DNA of 15,793 bases from Methylococcaceae bacterium UBA6146 (GCA_002422395.1 DIUY01000026.1:1-15793); one strand, 5' to 3'. Positions 1-8,380 are shown, numbered from the stretch's first letter. The notes: a model not told the origin generated them from the sequence alone. Program-made: numbers and translations.

Positions 1-894
1 GTCGCCGGTCAGCGTTGCGGTCTGATCGCCATCGTCGGCAAACCCAATGTGGGCAAATCCACCCTGCTCAACGCGCTGGTGGCGCAAAAAATCAGCATCA
101 CCTCGCGCAAGCCACAGACGACCCGGCATCGTATCCTGGGGATTAACACCACCGCCGCAGGCCAGGCCATCTATATGGACACGCCAGGTATGCACGACAA
201 TGAAAACCGCGCCTTAAACCGGCATTTAAACCGTACGGCAGAGGCCACTTTGTTGGGTGTCGATGTGATCGTTTGGCTAATTGACGGATTGGCGTGGCAT
301 GAATACGATGAAGTCATCTTTAAGAAATTGGGGCAGGCCGGGTTGCCGGTCATTCTCGCCGTCAACAAAGTTGATAAGGTAAAAGACAAGGAGGACATTT
401 TGGCCTTTTTTGCCGAAGCACGGCACCGTTTTCCGTTTGAACATTTAGTGCCGATTTCAGCGTTAAAAAACACTAACCTGGAACAACTTGAAAAGCTGAT
501 TATCGGGCTTTTGCCGGAACGGGATTTAATCTATCCCGAAGACCAGATCACTGACCGCCCCGAACGGTTTTTGGCGGCGGAAATTGTCAGGGAAAAGCTG
601 ACCCGACGATTGGGTGCAGAATTACCTTATGTGTTGACTGTAGAAATTGAGCGTTACGAAGAACACCCTGAACTTGCCAAAATCTACGCCATTATTTGGG
701 TGGAAAAATCATCGCAAAAGAACATTGTTATCGGCAAAGACGGCGAGATGCTAAAAAAAGTCGGTATTGATGCCCGGGCCGATATAGAAAGGCTGATTGG
801 GCAAAAAGTTTACTTACAGCTTTGGGTCAAAGTTAAGTCGGGTTGGTCGGATAGTGAGCGGGCGTTACAAAGCTTAGGTTTTAATGACGGCTAA
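1..894 (+). CDS. era: GTPase Era, ribosome assembly factor (5' end outside window)
   Basis: Era is an essential GTPase that binds 16S rRNA near its 3' end during 30S subunit maturation. The reading frame is open from base 1. The 297 codons in view against about 300 for the family mean that only a few N-terminal residues are missing. The G motifs appear in order: GKPNVGKS (P-loop, window residues 13-20), a TTRHR switch segment, DTPGMH (G3), NKVD (G4) and SAL (G5). The C-terminal KH RNA-binding domain carries IVIGKDGEMLKKVG and ends in LQLWVKVKSGW, typical of Era. A GTG at 49 lies inside the P-loop and cannot be the start. The stop overlaps recO by 11 bp, as in the common rnc-era-recO cluster. 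The P-loop has Lys where many Era proteins have Arg (GRPNVGKS), a minor variation. Confidence 0.96.
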   Translation, partial: VAGQRCGLIAIVGKPNVGKSTLLNALVAQKISITSRKPQTTRHRILGINTTAAGQAIYMDTPGMHDNENRALNRHLNRTAEATLLGVDVIVWLIDGLAWHEYDEVIFKKLGQAGLPVILAVNKVDKVKDKEDILAFFAEARHRFPFEHLVPISALKNTNLEQLEKLIIGLLPERDLIYPEDQITDRPERFLAAEIVREKLTRRLGAELPYVLTVEIERYEEHPELAKIYAIIWVEKSSQKNIVIGKDGEMLKKVGIDARADIERLIGQKVYLQLWVKVKSGWSDSERALQSLGFNDG

Positions 895-1591
895 TGGCGT
901 TTATTTGCAGCCTGGGTTTGTATTGCAGCATCGCCATTACCGCGAAACCAGTGTGATTCTTGACGTGCTGACCCAAGACCACGGCAGGGTTTCAGTCTTA
1001 GCTAAAGGGGTCAGAAAAGCCAAATCGAAAATGGCGGGATTGTTGCAGCCGTTTGTGCCGCTTAAATTGTCATACGTGGGTCATTCTGAGCTAAAGTTAT
1101 TGACCCACGCCGAAATGGATTCGCCTGCCACCCCCTTAACCGGGCTTGCGCTCTACTGCGGTTTTTATGTTAATGAATTGGTCAGCCGTTTTTTGCATCC
1201 GCACGACCCACATCCCGAAGTTTTTTTGGGTTATCGCGCGTGCTTGGCGCAGTTGGCAGACCAGCAGGCGCTTGAAATGGCTTTACGGCTATTTGAACTT
1301 GAGCTGATCGGCCATAGTGGTTATGGCCTGCAATTGGATTATGATTTTTATCATGGCCAGCCCGTCGAGCCAGACAAAAAATACCATTTTGATGCCGAAC
1401 AAGGGCCAGTCGCTGCCGAACAGGGGGCGTTTTCGGGGCTTACCTTACAGGCAATGAGCCGCAAAGATTTTACCCATCCACAGGTGTTAAACGAAGCCAA
1501 ACTGTTGATGAGGTCTGTCATAAACACGCATTTGCAAGGCAGATCACTAAAAAGCCGCACCGTTATCAATCAACTTATCAAACAACGATGA
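884..1591 (+). CDS. recO: DNA repair protein RecO
   Basis: RecO acts in the RecFOR pathway, helping RecA load onto SSB-coated single-stranded DNA at gaps and annealing complementary strands. The 235-residue product has the family's usual length. It begins with the N-terminal OB-fold pattern (GFVLQHRHYRETSVILDVLT, then GRVSVLAKGVRKAKSKMAGLL). An alpha-helical C-terminal domain follows (LALYCGFYVNELVSRFL, then ALRLFELELIGHSGYGLQLD). The ATG at 884 lies inside the end of era (11-bp overlap), and the stop overlaps the pdxJ start as ATGA, so the three genes are probably translationally coupled. No zinc-type Cys cluster is seen in the C-terminal part, as in other gammaproteobacterial RecO proteins. 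Confidence 0.95.
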   Translation: MTANGVYLQPGFVLQHRHYRETSVILDVLTQDHGRVSVLAKGVRKAKSKMAGLLQPFVPLKLSYVGHSELKLLTHAEMDSPATPLTGLALYCGFYVNELVSRFLHPHDPHPEVFLGYRACLAQLADQQALEMALRLFELELIGHSGYGLQLDYDFYHGQPVEPDKKYHFDAEQGPVAAEQGAFSGLTLQAMSRKDFTHPQVLNEAKLLMRSVINTHLQGRSLKSRTVINQLIKQR

Positions 1592-2343
1592 CCATGAATA
1601 AACAACCCATTTTATTAGGCGTCAATATCGACCATATTGCGACATTACGGCAGGCCAGAGGCACCCGTTACCCTGAGCCGGTGCAGGCCGCATTAGTTGC
1701 CGAACAGGCCGGGGCGGACGGTGTCACCGCGCATTTGCGCGAAGACCGCCGCCATATCCAAGACAGGGATATTTTTTTACTGAAAGAGCTGCTGCATACC
1801 CGCTTAAATCTGGAAATGGCGGTGACGGATGAAATGGTCGCGATAGCCCGCCAGGTCAAGCCTTATGCGTGTTGTCTGGTGCCTGAGAAGCGTACGGAAC
1901 TTACCACCGAAGGTGGCTTGGATGTGGTGGCTAATTTAGCCCGCCTAGAATCGGCATGTGCCGCGCTGGCAGAAGCAAGCATCGAAGTGTCGTTATTTAT
2001 TGATCCTGACCTGACCCAGATTGATGCGGCAGTAAAAGCCGGCGCCCCTGTGGTCGAATTGCATACTGGACGCTATGCGGACGCGGGCAACCGCATTTCG
2101 CAAGCCGAAGAGCTGGCGCGTATCCAACAAGCCGCCCGCTACGCGCACAGCGTCGGTCTGCAAGTTAATGCAGGCCACGGGCTGAATTTTTATAATGTCG
2201 AAGCGATTTGTGCGATACCGGAAATAGTCGAGCTTAATATTGGCCATGCGATTATTGCCCAAGCGCTGTTTTCGGGACTGGCGCAAACGGTCAGCGATTT
2301 AAAGCAGGTGATGAAAAATGCTAGAGCCAACCTGTCTTGTTAG
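1588..2343 (+). CDS. pdxJ: Pyridoxine 5'-phosphate synthase PdxJ
   Basis: PdxJ condenses 1-deoxy-D-xylulose 5-phosphate with 3-amino-2-oxopropyl phosphate to form pyridoxine 5'-phosphate, the ring-closing step of DXP-dependent vitamin B6 synthesis in the cytoplasm. The 251-residue protein has the TIM-barrel family's signature segments: LGVNIDHIATLRQARGTRYP at the N-terminus, GADGVTAHLREDRRHIQD, the EMAVTDEMV region, CLVPEKRTELTTEGGLDV, VELHTGRYA, and VNAGHGLNFYNV near the C-terminus. The start at 1588 overlaps the recO stop (ATGA); an in-frame ATG two codons later is the alternative. In many gammaproteobacteria acpS follows pdxJ, but here lnt follows after roughly 40-50 bp. Confidence 0.97.
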   Translation: MTMNKQPILLGVNIDHIATLRQARGTRYPEPVQAALVAEQAGADGVTAHLREDRRHIQDRDIFLLKELLHTRLNLEMAVTDEMVAIARQVKPYACCLVPEKRTELTTEGGLDVVANLARLESACAALAEASIEVSLFIDPDLTQIDAAVKAGAPVVELHTGRYADAGNRISQAEELARIQQAARYAHSVGLQVNAGHGLNFYNVEAICAIPEIVELNIGHAIIAQALFSGLAQTVSDLKQVMKNARANLSC

Positions 2344-2391
2344 AACCTATTTAATCCCCCTTAAAACGGTTGGCAATGGGTGAAATCTGTC

Positions 2392-3918
2392 ATGCGTCTT
2401 TTAAACATTATTCATCGGGATTTTTTTGCCCTGCTGGCAGGGGGATTGTATACGCTGGCGTTTGCGCCGTTTGCATATGCTTATCTGGCGCCGCTTGCTT
2501 TATTGGTGCTGTTCGCGTCTTGGCAGCATGTCAGTCCCCTCCGTGCGCTATTGCGGGGTTATTTGTTCGGGCTAAGCTCATTTGGTTTCGGTGTCTATTG
2601 GGTATATATCAGCATCCACGATTTTGGCGGCGCCGATGCGTTTAGTGCGAGTGCGTTGACTAGTGCATTCGTGGCGTTCTGGGCATTATTTCCTGCGTTG
2701 GCGGGGTGGCTTGCGGTAAAGCTGCACAGTAAACGGCACTTGATTATGGTGCCGTTAATTTGGATATTAATTGAATATGGGCGCGGTTATCTGCTGTTAA
2801 ATGGTTTTCCGTGGCTGCTTGCCGCTTATTCGCAGCTGGAAACACCGTTGGCGGGGTATATTCCACTGGTCGGCGCTTATGGTACGGGCTTTTTATTAAC
2901 CTTAAGCGCATCGGCGGGTGTTGCCATTTTGCGCACCAAACAACACCGTATATTGCTGGCTGTTGGGGTCGTGGTTTTATGGGCGGCGGGCGGCGGGCTG
3001 CAAACTATAAACTGGACGTCACCTATCGGTAAGCCCCTGCAAGTTGTGTTGGTTCAGGGCAATATTGCCCAAGACCAGAAATGGCGTCCAGAAAATCGGT
3101 TGGACACCCTGCTGCTTTATAAAAGGCTAACGGAAGAGAATTGGGGCGCGGATGTTATTGTCTGGCCGGAAACTGCAATTCCGGCATTTTTATCGCAAGT
3201 TGATGAATTTTTTCTACAGCCTTTAAAGCAGAGCGCATTACAACAAGGCACTGATTTAATTGTCAGCCTTCCGGCAGAAGGCGAAGGTGAAGACGAAATT
3301 TACAATGCCGTCATTACCTTGGGAAAGGCAACGGGCATGTACCGTAAAAATCACTTGCTGCCTTTTGGCGAGTATATGCCTTTGCAGCCGTTATCGGGCT
3401 GGGTATTAAAAAATCTAAATATCCACATGGGTGATTTTACACCGGGCGGCAATAACCAGCCTTTGCTACAAGCGGGCGGCCACCCGTTTATCACTACGAT
3501 TTGTTATGAGGATGCGTTTGGTGATGCCGGTCTTGCAGGCTTGCCAGAGGCCGCTTATTTGGTCAACGTCACCAATGATGGTTGGTTTGGCAATTCTGTA
3601 GAACCTCATCAACATCTACAGATTGCCAGAATGCGCTCTATGGAAACTGGGCGTTTTATGTTGCGGGCAACCAACACCGGAGCGACCGCAGTTATTGCCC
3701 CTGATGGGAAAATTATTGCTCAAGCGCCTTTGTTTACTGCAACCACGCTGAAAGCAAGCATAACACCAATGGGCGGCATGACGCCTTATGCCCACTTAGG
3801 CGATAAACCTGTTATTGCCATTATGGTGCTAATATTTTTGGCGCTGGCAAGTTATGACCGGTTCTTGTTCAGATACCGGTGGGTTTGCCAACCTGGGCGC
3901 GGGTTAATAATGAAATGA
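2392..3918 (+). CDS. lnt: Apolipoprotein N-acyltransferase Lnt
   Basis: Lnt is an inner-membrane enzyme that transfers an acyl chain from a phospholipid to the N-terminal cysteine of lipoproteins, completing triacylation before Lol-dependent sorting. The N-terminal half holds several hydrophobic segments, with LAGGLYTLAFAPF near the start and GYLFGLSSFGFGVYWVY typical of Lnt. A periplasmic nitrilase-type domain follows with the Glu-Lys-Cys triad visible as WPETAIPAF, YRKNHLLPFGEYMP and TICYEDAF (about E260, K319 and C371 counted from this start). A final membrane helix lies near residues 480-495. I chose ATG 2392 because GGGTGA sits 8 bp upstream. A GTG at 2380 in the same frame would add four residues (512 in all) but has no clear ribosome binding site. 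Confidence 0.95.
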   Translation: MRLLNIIHRDFFALLAGGLYTLAFAPFAYAYLAPLALLVLFASWQHVSPLRALLRGYLFGLSSFGFGVYWVYISIHDFGGADAFSASALTSAFVAFWALFPALAGWLAVKLHSKRHLIMVPLIWILIEYGRGYLLLNGFPWLLAAYSQLETPLAGYIPLVGAYGTGFLLTLSASAGVAILRTKQHRILLAVGVVVLWAAGGGLQTINWTSPIGKPLQVVLVQGNIAQDQKWRPENRLDTLLLYKRLTEENWGADVIVWPETAIPAFLSQVDEFFLQPLKQSALQQGTDLIVSLPAEGEGEDEIYNAVITLGKATGMYRKNHLLPFGEYMPLQPLSGWVLKNLNIHMGDFTPGGNNQPLLQAGGHPFITTICYEDAFGDAGLAGLPEAAYLVNVTNDGWFGNSVEPHQHLQIARMRSMETGRFMLRATNTGATAVIAPDGKIIAQAPLFTATTLKASITPMGGMTPYAHLGDKPVIAIMVLIFLALASYDRFLFRYRWVCQPGRGLIMK

Positions 3919-4114
3919 CAACTTGGAATCCGTCCAATACCGTTACGGCACACGTCCTCTTCGATTCAACCAATGCCTAATTACCCGTATTGTTTTGTCC
4001 GAATGCGGGATAAAAATCACAATGGCTTTTATTTGTTGACCCGAAACTGTTTTTGAATTTCACTGCCAAGAAATATCAACCGTCCGAGGCTGGCGCACAG
4101 TCCTTACGAATCAC
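3919..4114. other. Intergenic stretch lnt-msrB, no gene supported
   Basis: I see no supported gene between lnt and the msrB promoter. A short open frame (4053-4277) runs into the msrB signal-peptide region in another frame and lacks a recognisable product. A 27-codon frame from ATG 3973 begins MPNY, which recalls the start of REP-associated transposases, but it is too short and the rest does not match. Confidence 0.4.
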
Positions 4115-4142
4115 TTGCCATCAACAAAAAAAACAATATAGT
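4115..4142 (+). promoter_or_regulatory. Predicted sigma70 promoter of msrB
   Basis: A -35 box TTGCCA (4115-4120) and a -10 box TATAGT (4137-4142) are separated by 16 bp of A-rich spacer. A transcript from about 4149 would have a leader of about 37 nt containing the AGGTGA ribosome binding site at 4175-4180. This is a consensus match only. Confidence 0.45.
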
Positions 4143-4185
4143 GAATTGCTTATCGGAAATATAACGGCACATTCAGGTGAATGGT

Positions 4186-4704
4186 ATGAAAATCAGTCTA
4201 TTTTTGTTTCTAATGCTCCAAAACCTCGCGTTGACAGTCTGCTATGCGGACACAGCCCCTTACAGCAAGCCGGATGATAACGTCTTACGCAATACTTTAA
4301 CGCCCTTGCAATATCAAGTGACCCAAAAAGAAGCTACTGAACCGCCTTTTAAAAACACTTACTGGAATGAGAAACGGGCGGGCATTTATGTTGATGTGGC
4401 AAGCGGTGAACCGCTGTTTTCATCTAACGATAAATATGATTCAGGCACGGGGTGGCCCAGTTTTACCCGTCCGCTAGTTGTCGGCAACATCATAAAAAAG
4501 CAAGATTTTCTGCTGATTTTTCCGCGTACCGAAGTGCGTAGCCGTTATGGGGATTCGCATTTGGGACATGTGTTTGACGATGGCCCTAAGCCGGACGGGT
4601 TAAGGTATTGCCTTAATTCCGCCGCATTGCGGTTTGTACCCGTGGAAGAAATGGCGGATAAGGGTTATGGGGAGTTTTTAGCTGAATTTAACAAGCCTAA
4701 ATAA
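4186..4704 (+). CDS. msrB: Exported peptide-methionine (R)-S-oxide reductase MsrB
   Basis: MsrB reduces the R epimer of methionine sulfoxide in proteins. The 172-residue product starts with a signal peptide (MKISLFLFLMLQ through VCYA, likely cut before DTAPYS), so it should act in the periplasm. The SelR fold is complete: YWNEKRAGIYVDVASGEPLF, KYDSGTGWPSF, RTEVRSRYGDSHLGHVF and GLRYCLNSAALRF, the last holding the catalytic Cys. The two zinc-binding CxxC pairs of many MsrB proteins are absent, and the catalytic Cys is the only cysteine of the mature chain, so no internal resolving Cys is available. ATG 4186 is chosen because AGGTGA lies 5 bp upstream; the GTG at 4177 overlaps that site. It has its own promoter and is convergent with the sulfite reductase unit. 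Confidence 0.93.
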   Translation: MKISLFLFLMLQNLALTVCYADTAPYSKPDDNVLRNTLTPLQYQVTQKEATEPPFKNTYWNEKRAGIYVDVASGEPLFSSNDKYDSGTGWPSFTRPLVVGNIIKKQDFLLIFPRTEVRSRYGDSHLGHVFDDGPKPDGLRYCLNSAALRFVPVEEMADKGYGEFLAEFNKPK

Positions 4705-4713
4705 AAAATATGC

Positions 4714-4745
4714 CCCCTTGGCCCGCGATAACCTTCGCCAAGGGG
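4714..4745 (-). terminator. Rho-independent terminator of the cysI unit
   Basis: CCCCTTGGC (4714-4722) pairs perfectly with GCCAAGGGG (4737-4745), a 9-bp stem with a 14-nt loop. Read on the minus strand the stem is followed by a T-rich run (complement of the A-rich 4700-4710), so it fits termination of the DUF934 gene and cysI. On the plus strand no T-run follows, although the hairpin may also protect the msrB transcript. Confidence 0.65.
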
Positions 4746-4772
4746 AGGGTGGTCATACAATGTTATTGCTTG

Positions 4773-5225
4773 CTAATTGACGGACTGTTGATAACTCACT
4801 GTGAAGTCATTCAGGTTGTTAAGTTCCATCGCCAAACGTTCTTGATTTTCAGGATTGAACGAATTGACGCCAACGCGTGATAAATGAAACACTTGATCCG
4901 GCATATACTTGCCAGTCGCGCGGATTTCACCTTGATAGCCATAACGGCTTCTCAACAGCCATGCTTGGGAAAACAAACGGCCATCGGCAAAGTCAGGAAA
5001 ATCGAGTTCGATAAGCTGGAGCTTGTCAAGATCATTGGCAAGGTCAGCAACCGAATCGTCAGGGCCAATACGGATCCCCAGTTTGCCGTTATGATTTAGC
5101 AAGTCTTGTTTGTGCTGCTGCCACCTGGCGAATGACACGGTGATGTCGCCGTCGCTGACGCTAACTTCATCGGCGATAGAGTTCCAACTGTCATTAACAA
5201 TTTGTTTGTCTTTAATGACCTGCAT
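4773..5225 (-). CDS. DUF934 family protein, sulfite reductase partner
   Basis: This 150-residue protein belongs to the DUF934 family, commonly encoded directly after cysI in gammaproteobacteria and often annotated as an oxidoreductase-associated or uncharacterised protein. Family-like segments are DFPDFADGRLFSQAWLLRSRYGYQGEIRATGKYMPDQVFHLSRVG, here broken as FADGRLFSQAWLLRSRYGYQ, GEIRATG and DQVFHLSRVGVNSF. No metal or cofactor site is evident. The start at 5225 is supported by AAGGAG seven bases upstream and overlaps the end of cysI by 14 bp, implying coupled translation; a longer frame from 5255 is unlikely. It probably supports electron delivery to, or assembly of, the sulfite reductase, which is inferred only from the pairing. 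Confidence 0.85.
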   Translation of the reverse strand: MQVIKDKQIVNDSWNSIADEVSVSDGDITVSFARWQQHKQDLLNHNGKLGIRIGPDDSVADLANDLDKLQLIELDFPDFADGRLFSQAWLLRSRYGYQGEIRATGKYMPDQVFHLSRVGVNSFNPENQERLAMELNNLNDFTVSYQQSVN

Positions 5226-6864
5226 AAACTTGCTCCTTGAAAGGGTCGATACCAACCCGTTTTACCATATCCAGAAAAGATTCATCATCCAAGCGCTGTT
5301 TGACATAAACATCGAGAATTGTCGTGACCGCTTGCGTGACTTCGTGTTTGGCCACCGCCGGGCCTAGCCGTTCGCCGATGGCGGCTTCGTTTTCCGATGA
5401 GCCGCCTAAGGTCAGCTGATACCATTCAACCCCTTTTTTATCGACGCCAAGTATGCCGATATGGCCGACACTTTGGTGGGCGCAACCGTTCATGCAACCG
5501 GACATGTTGATTTTTACATCGCCGATGTCGTGGAGATAGTCGATGTCATCAAGGGCTTCGTTGATTTCTTTGGCAATGCCAATTGAACTGGCGTTAGCCA
5601 GCGAGCAAAAATCCAAGCCAGGGCAGCAAATCATGTCAGTGACTGTGCCGATATTAGGTGTCGCCAGTTTGATGGCGTCCAGTTGTTGCCACAGCGGGAA
5701 TAAATCGGCTTGTTTCACATCGGCAAACAACAGGTTTTGGCGGTGTGTGCTTCTTACTTCACCAAAACTGTAGCGGTCGGCAAGCTCAGCAACTGCGTCA
5801 AGCTGGGTGTCGGTCATGTCGCCGGGGGGCGTATCGGGCGCTTTCAATGACAAAAACACGCCGCGATAGCCAGCAACCTTATGGGCTACGGTGTTGTATT
5901 TGACCCAAGTGGCAAACGCCGGATTGTCTTGTTGCACCGCCGCAAAACTGCCGTCTTGTGCCGCATCGGTTTGGTAGGCTGGCGGGATAAACTGCGCTTT
6001 TATGGCTTCGATACGCACATCGCTCAGCTCGTGCGTATTTTTTATGAGTTGCCATTCTTGTTCAACTTGCCGGGCAAAGTTTTCCAGCCCTGATTCTTTA
6101 ACCAGGATTTTAATCCGCGCTTTGTATTTGTTGTCGCGACGTCCGTACAAATTGTAGATGCGTAAGATGGCGTCGAGATAGGACAGGAGATGCCTTTTTT
6201 CCAGATAAGGTTTAATAACCTGACCAATTACCGGGGTACGTCCTAAACCGCCGCCGACAAGTATTTTAAAACCGATTTCACCGGCATCGTTTTTAACCAG
6301 ATGGATGCCGATGTCATGGAATTGGGTCGCTGCACGGTCATGCACTGCACCGCTGACAGCGATTTTGAATTTGCGCGGCAGGTAGTCGAATTCAGGATGC
6401 AGCGTGCTCCATTGGCGGATAATTTCGCAGTAAGGGCGCGGGTCTTCAATCTCATCGGCACAGATACCGGCGAGATGATCAGAGGTGGTGTTTCTTATGC
6501 AATTGCCGCTGGTCTGGATGGCGTGCATTTGCACTTCGGCCAGCTCTGCAAGGATGTCGGGCGCTTGCTCAAGCTTAGGCCAGTTAAACTGGATGTTTTG
6601 CCGAGTAGTGAAATGGCAGTAGTTTTTATCGTAAGTGCGTGCAATATAGGCTATTTTTCGGAGCTGCCTGGAACTCAGCAAGCCATAAGGGACGGCTATC
6701 CGTAGCATCGGGGCATGGGTCTGGATATAAAGGCCGTTCCTTAACCGCAAGGCGCGAAATTGGTCGTCGGTAATTTCACCGTTTAAAAATTGCTCGGTTT
6801 GCCGTCTAAATTGGGCTACCCGTTCGTTAACAAGTGTCTGGTCGTCGTCGTTATACTGATACAT
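5212..6864 (-). CDS. cysI: Siroheme-dependent sulfite reductase (CysI type)
   Basis: The enzyme reduces sulfite to sulfide with six electrons in assimilatory sulfur metabolism (cytoplasmic); the related family also covers nitrite reductases. The 550-residue chain has the repeated ferredoxin-like/siroheme architecture. It shows HFTTRQNIQFNW and QTSGNCIRNTTSDHLAG in the first half and RSTHRQNLLFADV in the second. The [4Fe-4S]/siroheme cysteines form C-x5-C (C414, C420) and C-x3-C (C457, C461 in SGCMNGCAHQ). It resembles the pseudomonad CysI that is followed by a DUF934 gene and has no CysJ flavoprotein beside it, so the electron donor is not encoded here. A nitrite substrate cannot be excluded from sequence alone, but the DUF934 partner favours sulfite. 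Promoter boxes lie at 6910-6938. Confidence 0.9.
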   Translation of the reverse strand: MYQYNDDDQTLVNERVAQFRRQTEQFLNGEITDDQFRALRLRNGLYIQTHAPMLRIAVPYGLLSSRQLRKIAYIARTYDKNYCHFTTRQNIQFNWPKLEQAPDILAELAEVQMHAIQTSGNCIRNTTSDHLAGICADEIEDPRPYCEIIRQWSTLHPEFDYLPRKFKIAVSGAVHDRAATQFHDIGIHLVKNDAGEIGFKILVGGGLGRTPVIGQVIKPYLEKRHLLSYLDAILRIYNLYGRRDNKYKARIKILVKESGLENFARQVEQEWQLIKNTHELSDVRIEAIKAQFIPPAYQTDAAQDGSFAAVQQDNPAFATWVKYNTVAHKVAGYRGVFLSLKAPDTPPGDMTDTQLDAVAELADRYSFGEVRSTHRQNLLFADVKQADLFPLWQQLDAIKLATPNIGTVTDMICCPGLDFCSLANASSIGIAKEINEALDDIDYLHDIGDVKINMSGCMNGCAHQSVGHIGILGVDKKGVEWYQLTLGGSSENEAAIGERLGPAVAKHEVTQAVTTILDVYVKQRLDDESFLDMVKRVGIDPFKEQVYAGH

Positions 6865-6909
6865 GGTACGTGTTTGAAGTGCCTTACAGGCGAAAAATCT
6901 TAATTGTCC

Positions 6910-6938
6910 ATAATATACCGCGTGTCATAAAATGACAA
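6910..6938 (-). promoter_or_regulatory. Predicted sigma70 promoter of cysI
   Basis: On the minus strand TTGTCA (complement of 6933-6938) is followed after exactly 17 bp by TATTAT (complement of 6910-6915). Transcription would start near 6903, giving a leader of about 39 nt. No strong ribosome binding site is seen before the cysI ATG. The -35 box overlaps the palindrome at 6923-6937. Confidence 0.55.
6923..6937. promoter_or_regulatory. Palindrome TGTCATAAAATGACA, candidate operator
   Basis: Perfect inverted repeat with 6-bp arms TGTCAT/ATGACA around AAA. It covers the -35 box of the predicted cysI promoter and lies in the divergent cysI-nhaD region, which is where a repressor or activator dimer would be expected. 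The regulator is unknown. Confidence 0.4.
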
Positions 6939-6957
6939 AATTTATTGGTTTGGTGAT

Positions 6958-6969
6958 ACCATTAATGGT
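6958..6969. promoter_or_regulatory. Palindrome ACCATTAATGGT, second candidate operator
   Basis: A perfect 12-bp palindrome about 50 bp before the nhaD start and 20 bp from the first palindrome. Its sequence differs from the other, so the two would bind different proteins if functional. Short palindromes in AT-rich DNA can occur by chance. Confidence 0.25.
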
Positions 6970-7018
6970 TATTTTTTGTGGTTGTTTTATTTTTTTATTC
7001 TAAAAATTAGGGGGAAGT

Positions 7019-8380
7019 GTGGCGCGTTCTTTATTGGTATTTTTATTAGTCCTGCTGGTGCCGCAAATGGCAATGGCGGAGACCTTTGAAAGTTTGGGTA
7101 TGACGGGGACACAGCGGGGCATTTACACCGTATTGATTTTCCTGATTGCCTACGGCTTTGTCATGACGGAAGAGTTTACCCATTTGCGTAAATCCAAGCC
7201 GGTTATTTTGGCGGCGGGCATTATTTGGGCGCATGCGGCTATTTTAGCGGCGCAAAAAGGCGTTTCTATGGAATCCATGCACGCTGCTTTCGAGCATGAC
7301 CTTAAAGAATATGCCGAATTGATGCTGTTCTTGTTGGTGGCGATGACTTATATCAATTCCATGGCTGAGCGTAACGTGTTTGAGGCATTGCGTTCGTGGC
7401 TCGTCAGAAAACAGTTTGGCTACCGTAAATTATTTTTAATCACCGGCGTTATCACGTTCTTTTTGTCGGCGGTCGCTGATAACTTGACTGCGGCGTTATT
7501 GGTTGGCGCTGTGGTCATGGCGGTAGGTTCTGATAACCCTAAATTTGTTAGCATCGGTTTTGTGAATTTGGTGGTTGCCGCGAATGCGGGTGGGGCGTTT
7601 TGCCCGTTTGGCGACATTACCACGTTGATGGTATGGCAAGCCGAGTACGCGGAATTCTTTGATTTCTTTAAGTTATTTATCCCATCAGTGGTCAATTACG
7701 CAGTCCCTGCTGCGGTCATGTATTTTGCCGTGCCTGACGAACAACCTAAAGCCTCGAGCGAGGCCGCTGTGCAATTAAAGCAAGGCGCCATTGTTGTTTG
7801 TGTCATGTTTTTGCTGACGATTGCAACCGCTGTCAGCTTTAAACAAGTGCTGCATTTGCCGCCTTTTATGGGCATGATGGTCGGCTTGTCAGCATTGATG
7901 ATTTATGGTTACTTCATAAAAACCAGATACTATATTGAAGGCGAAGAAGGGTTTGATATTTTTAATAAAGTGCGTCATGCCGAATGGGACACTTTGTTGT
8001 TTTTCTTCGGTGTCGTGTTTGCGGTTGGTGGTTTAGGTTACATCGGTTATCTTGAGTTGTTATCCGGTGCTATGTACGATGGCTTGGGCGCGACTACGGC
8101 CAATATTCTGGTGGGTTTGATCTCCGCGATTGTGGATAACATTCCGGTGATGTTTGCCGTGTTGAATATGGGTCTGGATATGGATTTATATCAATGGTTG
8201 TTGGTGACGTTGACAGCCGGTGTGGGCGGTTCGTTATTGTCTGTGGGTTCTGCCGCAGGTGTTGCGTTAATGGGGCAGTCCAACCATAAATACACGTTTT
8301 TTAGCCATTTGCAATGGACGCCTGCGATTGCCGCTGGTTACGTTGCAAGCATCTTCACCCATTATCTGATTAATGGGTAG
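7019..8380 (+). CDS. nhaD: Na+/H+ antiporter NhaD
   Basis: NhaD exchanges cytoplasmic sodium or lithium for protons across the inner membrane and belongs to the ion transporter (ArsB/NhaD-like) superfamily. The 453-residue protein is hydrophobic throughout, with roughly a dozen membrane segments. It contains family-like motifs: FVMTEEFTHLRKSKPV, the LSAVADNLTAALLVGAVVM helix with its charged D, NAGGAFCPFGDITTLMVWQ, ISAIVDNIPVMFAVLNMG, and GGSLLSVGSAAGVALMGQ. The N-terminus (MARSLLVFLLVLLVPQ, then AMAETFE) looks like a cleavable signal peptide. The GTG start at 7019 is supported by AGGGGGAAG just upstream; spacing is tight. A strong terminator follows, so the next gene has its own transcript or depends on read-through. 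Confidence 0.92.
   Translation: MARSLLVFLLVLLVPQMAMAETFESLGMTGTQRGIYTVLIFLIAYGFVMTEEFTHLRKSKPVILAAGIIWAHAAILAAQKGVSMESMHAAFEHDLKEYAELMLFLLVAMTYINSMAERNVFEALRSWLVRKQFGYRKLFLITGVITFFLSAVADNLTAALLVGAVVMAVGSDNPKFVSIGFVNLVVAANAGGAFCPFGDITTLMVWQAEYAEFFDFFKLFIPSVVNYAVPAAVMYFAVPDEQPKASSEAAVQLKQGAIVVCVMFLLTIATAVSFKQVLHLPPFMGMMVGLSALMIYGYFIKTRYYIEGEEGFDIFNKVRHAEWDTLLFFFGVVFAVGGLGYIGYLELLSGAMYDGLGATTANILVGLISAIVDNIPVMFAVLNMGLDMDLYQWLLVTLTAGVGGSLLSVGSAAGVALMGQSNHKYTFFSHLQWTPAIAAGYVASIFTHYLING

Noticed and set aside
3973..4056. 27-codon frame beginning MPNY, like the start of REP-associated transposases
   Set aside because: Only the first four residues and a loose GFYLLT match; too short and no catalytic motif. 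Not supported as a remnant.
4053..4277. 74-codon frame before and across the msrB start
   Set aside because: Overlaps the msrB promoter and signal peptide in another frame, with no recognisable product.
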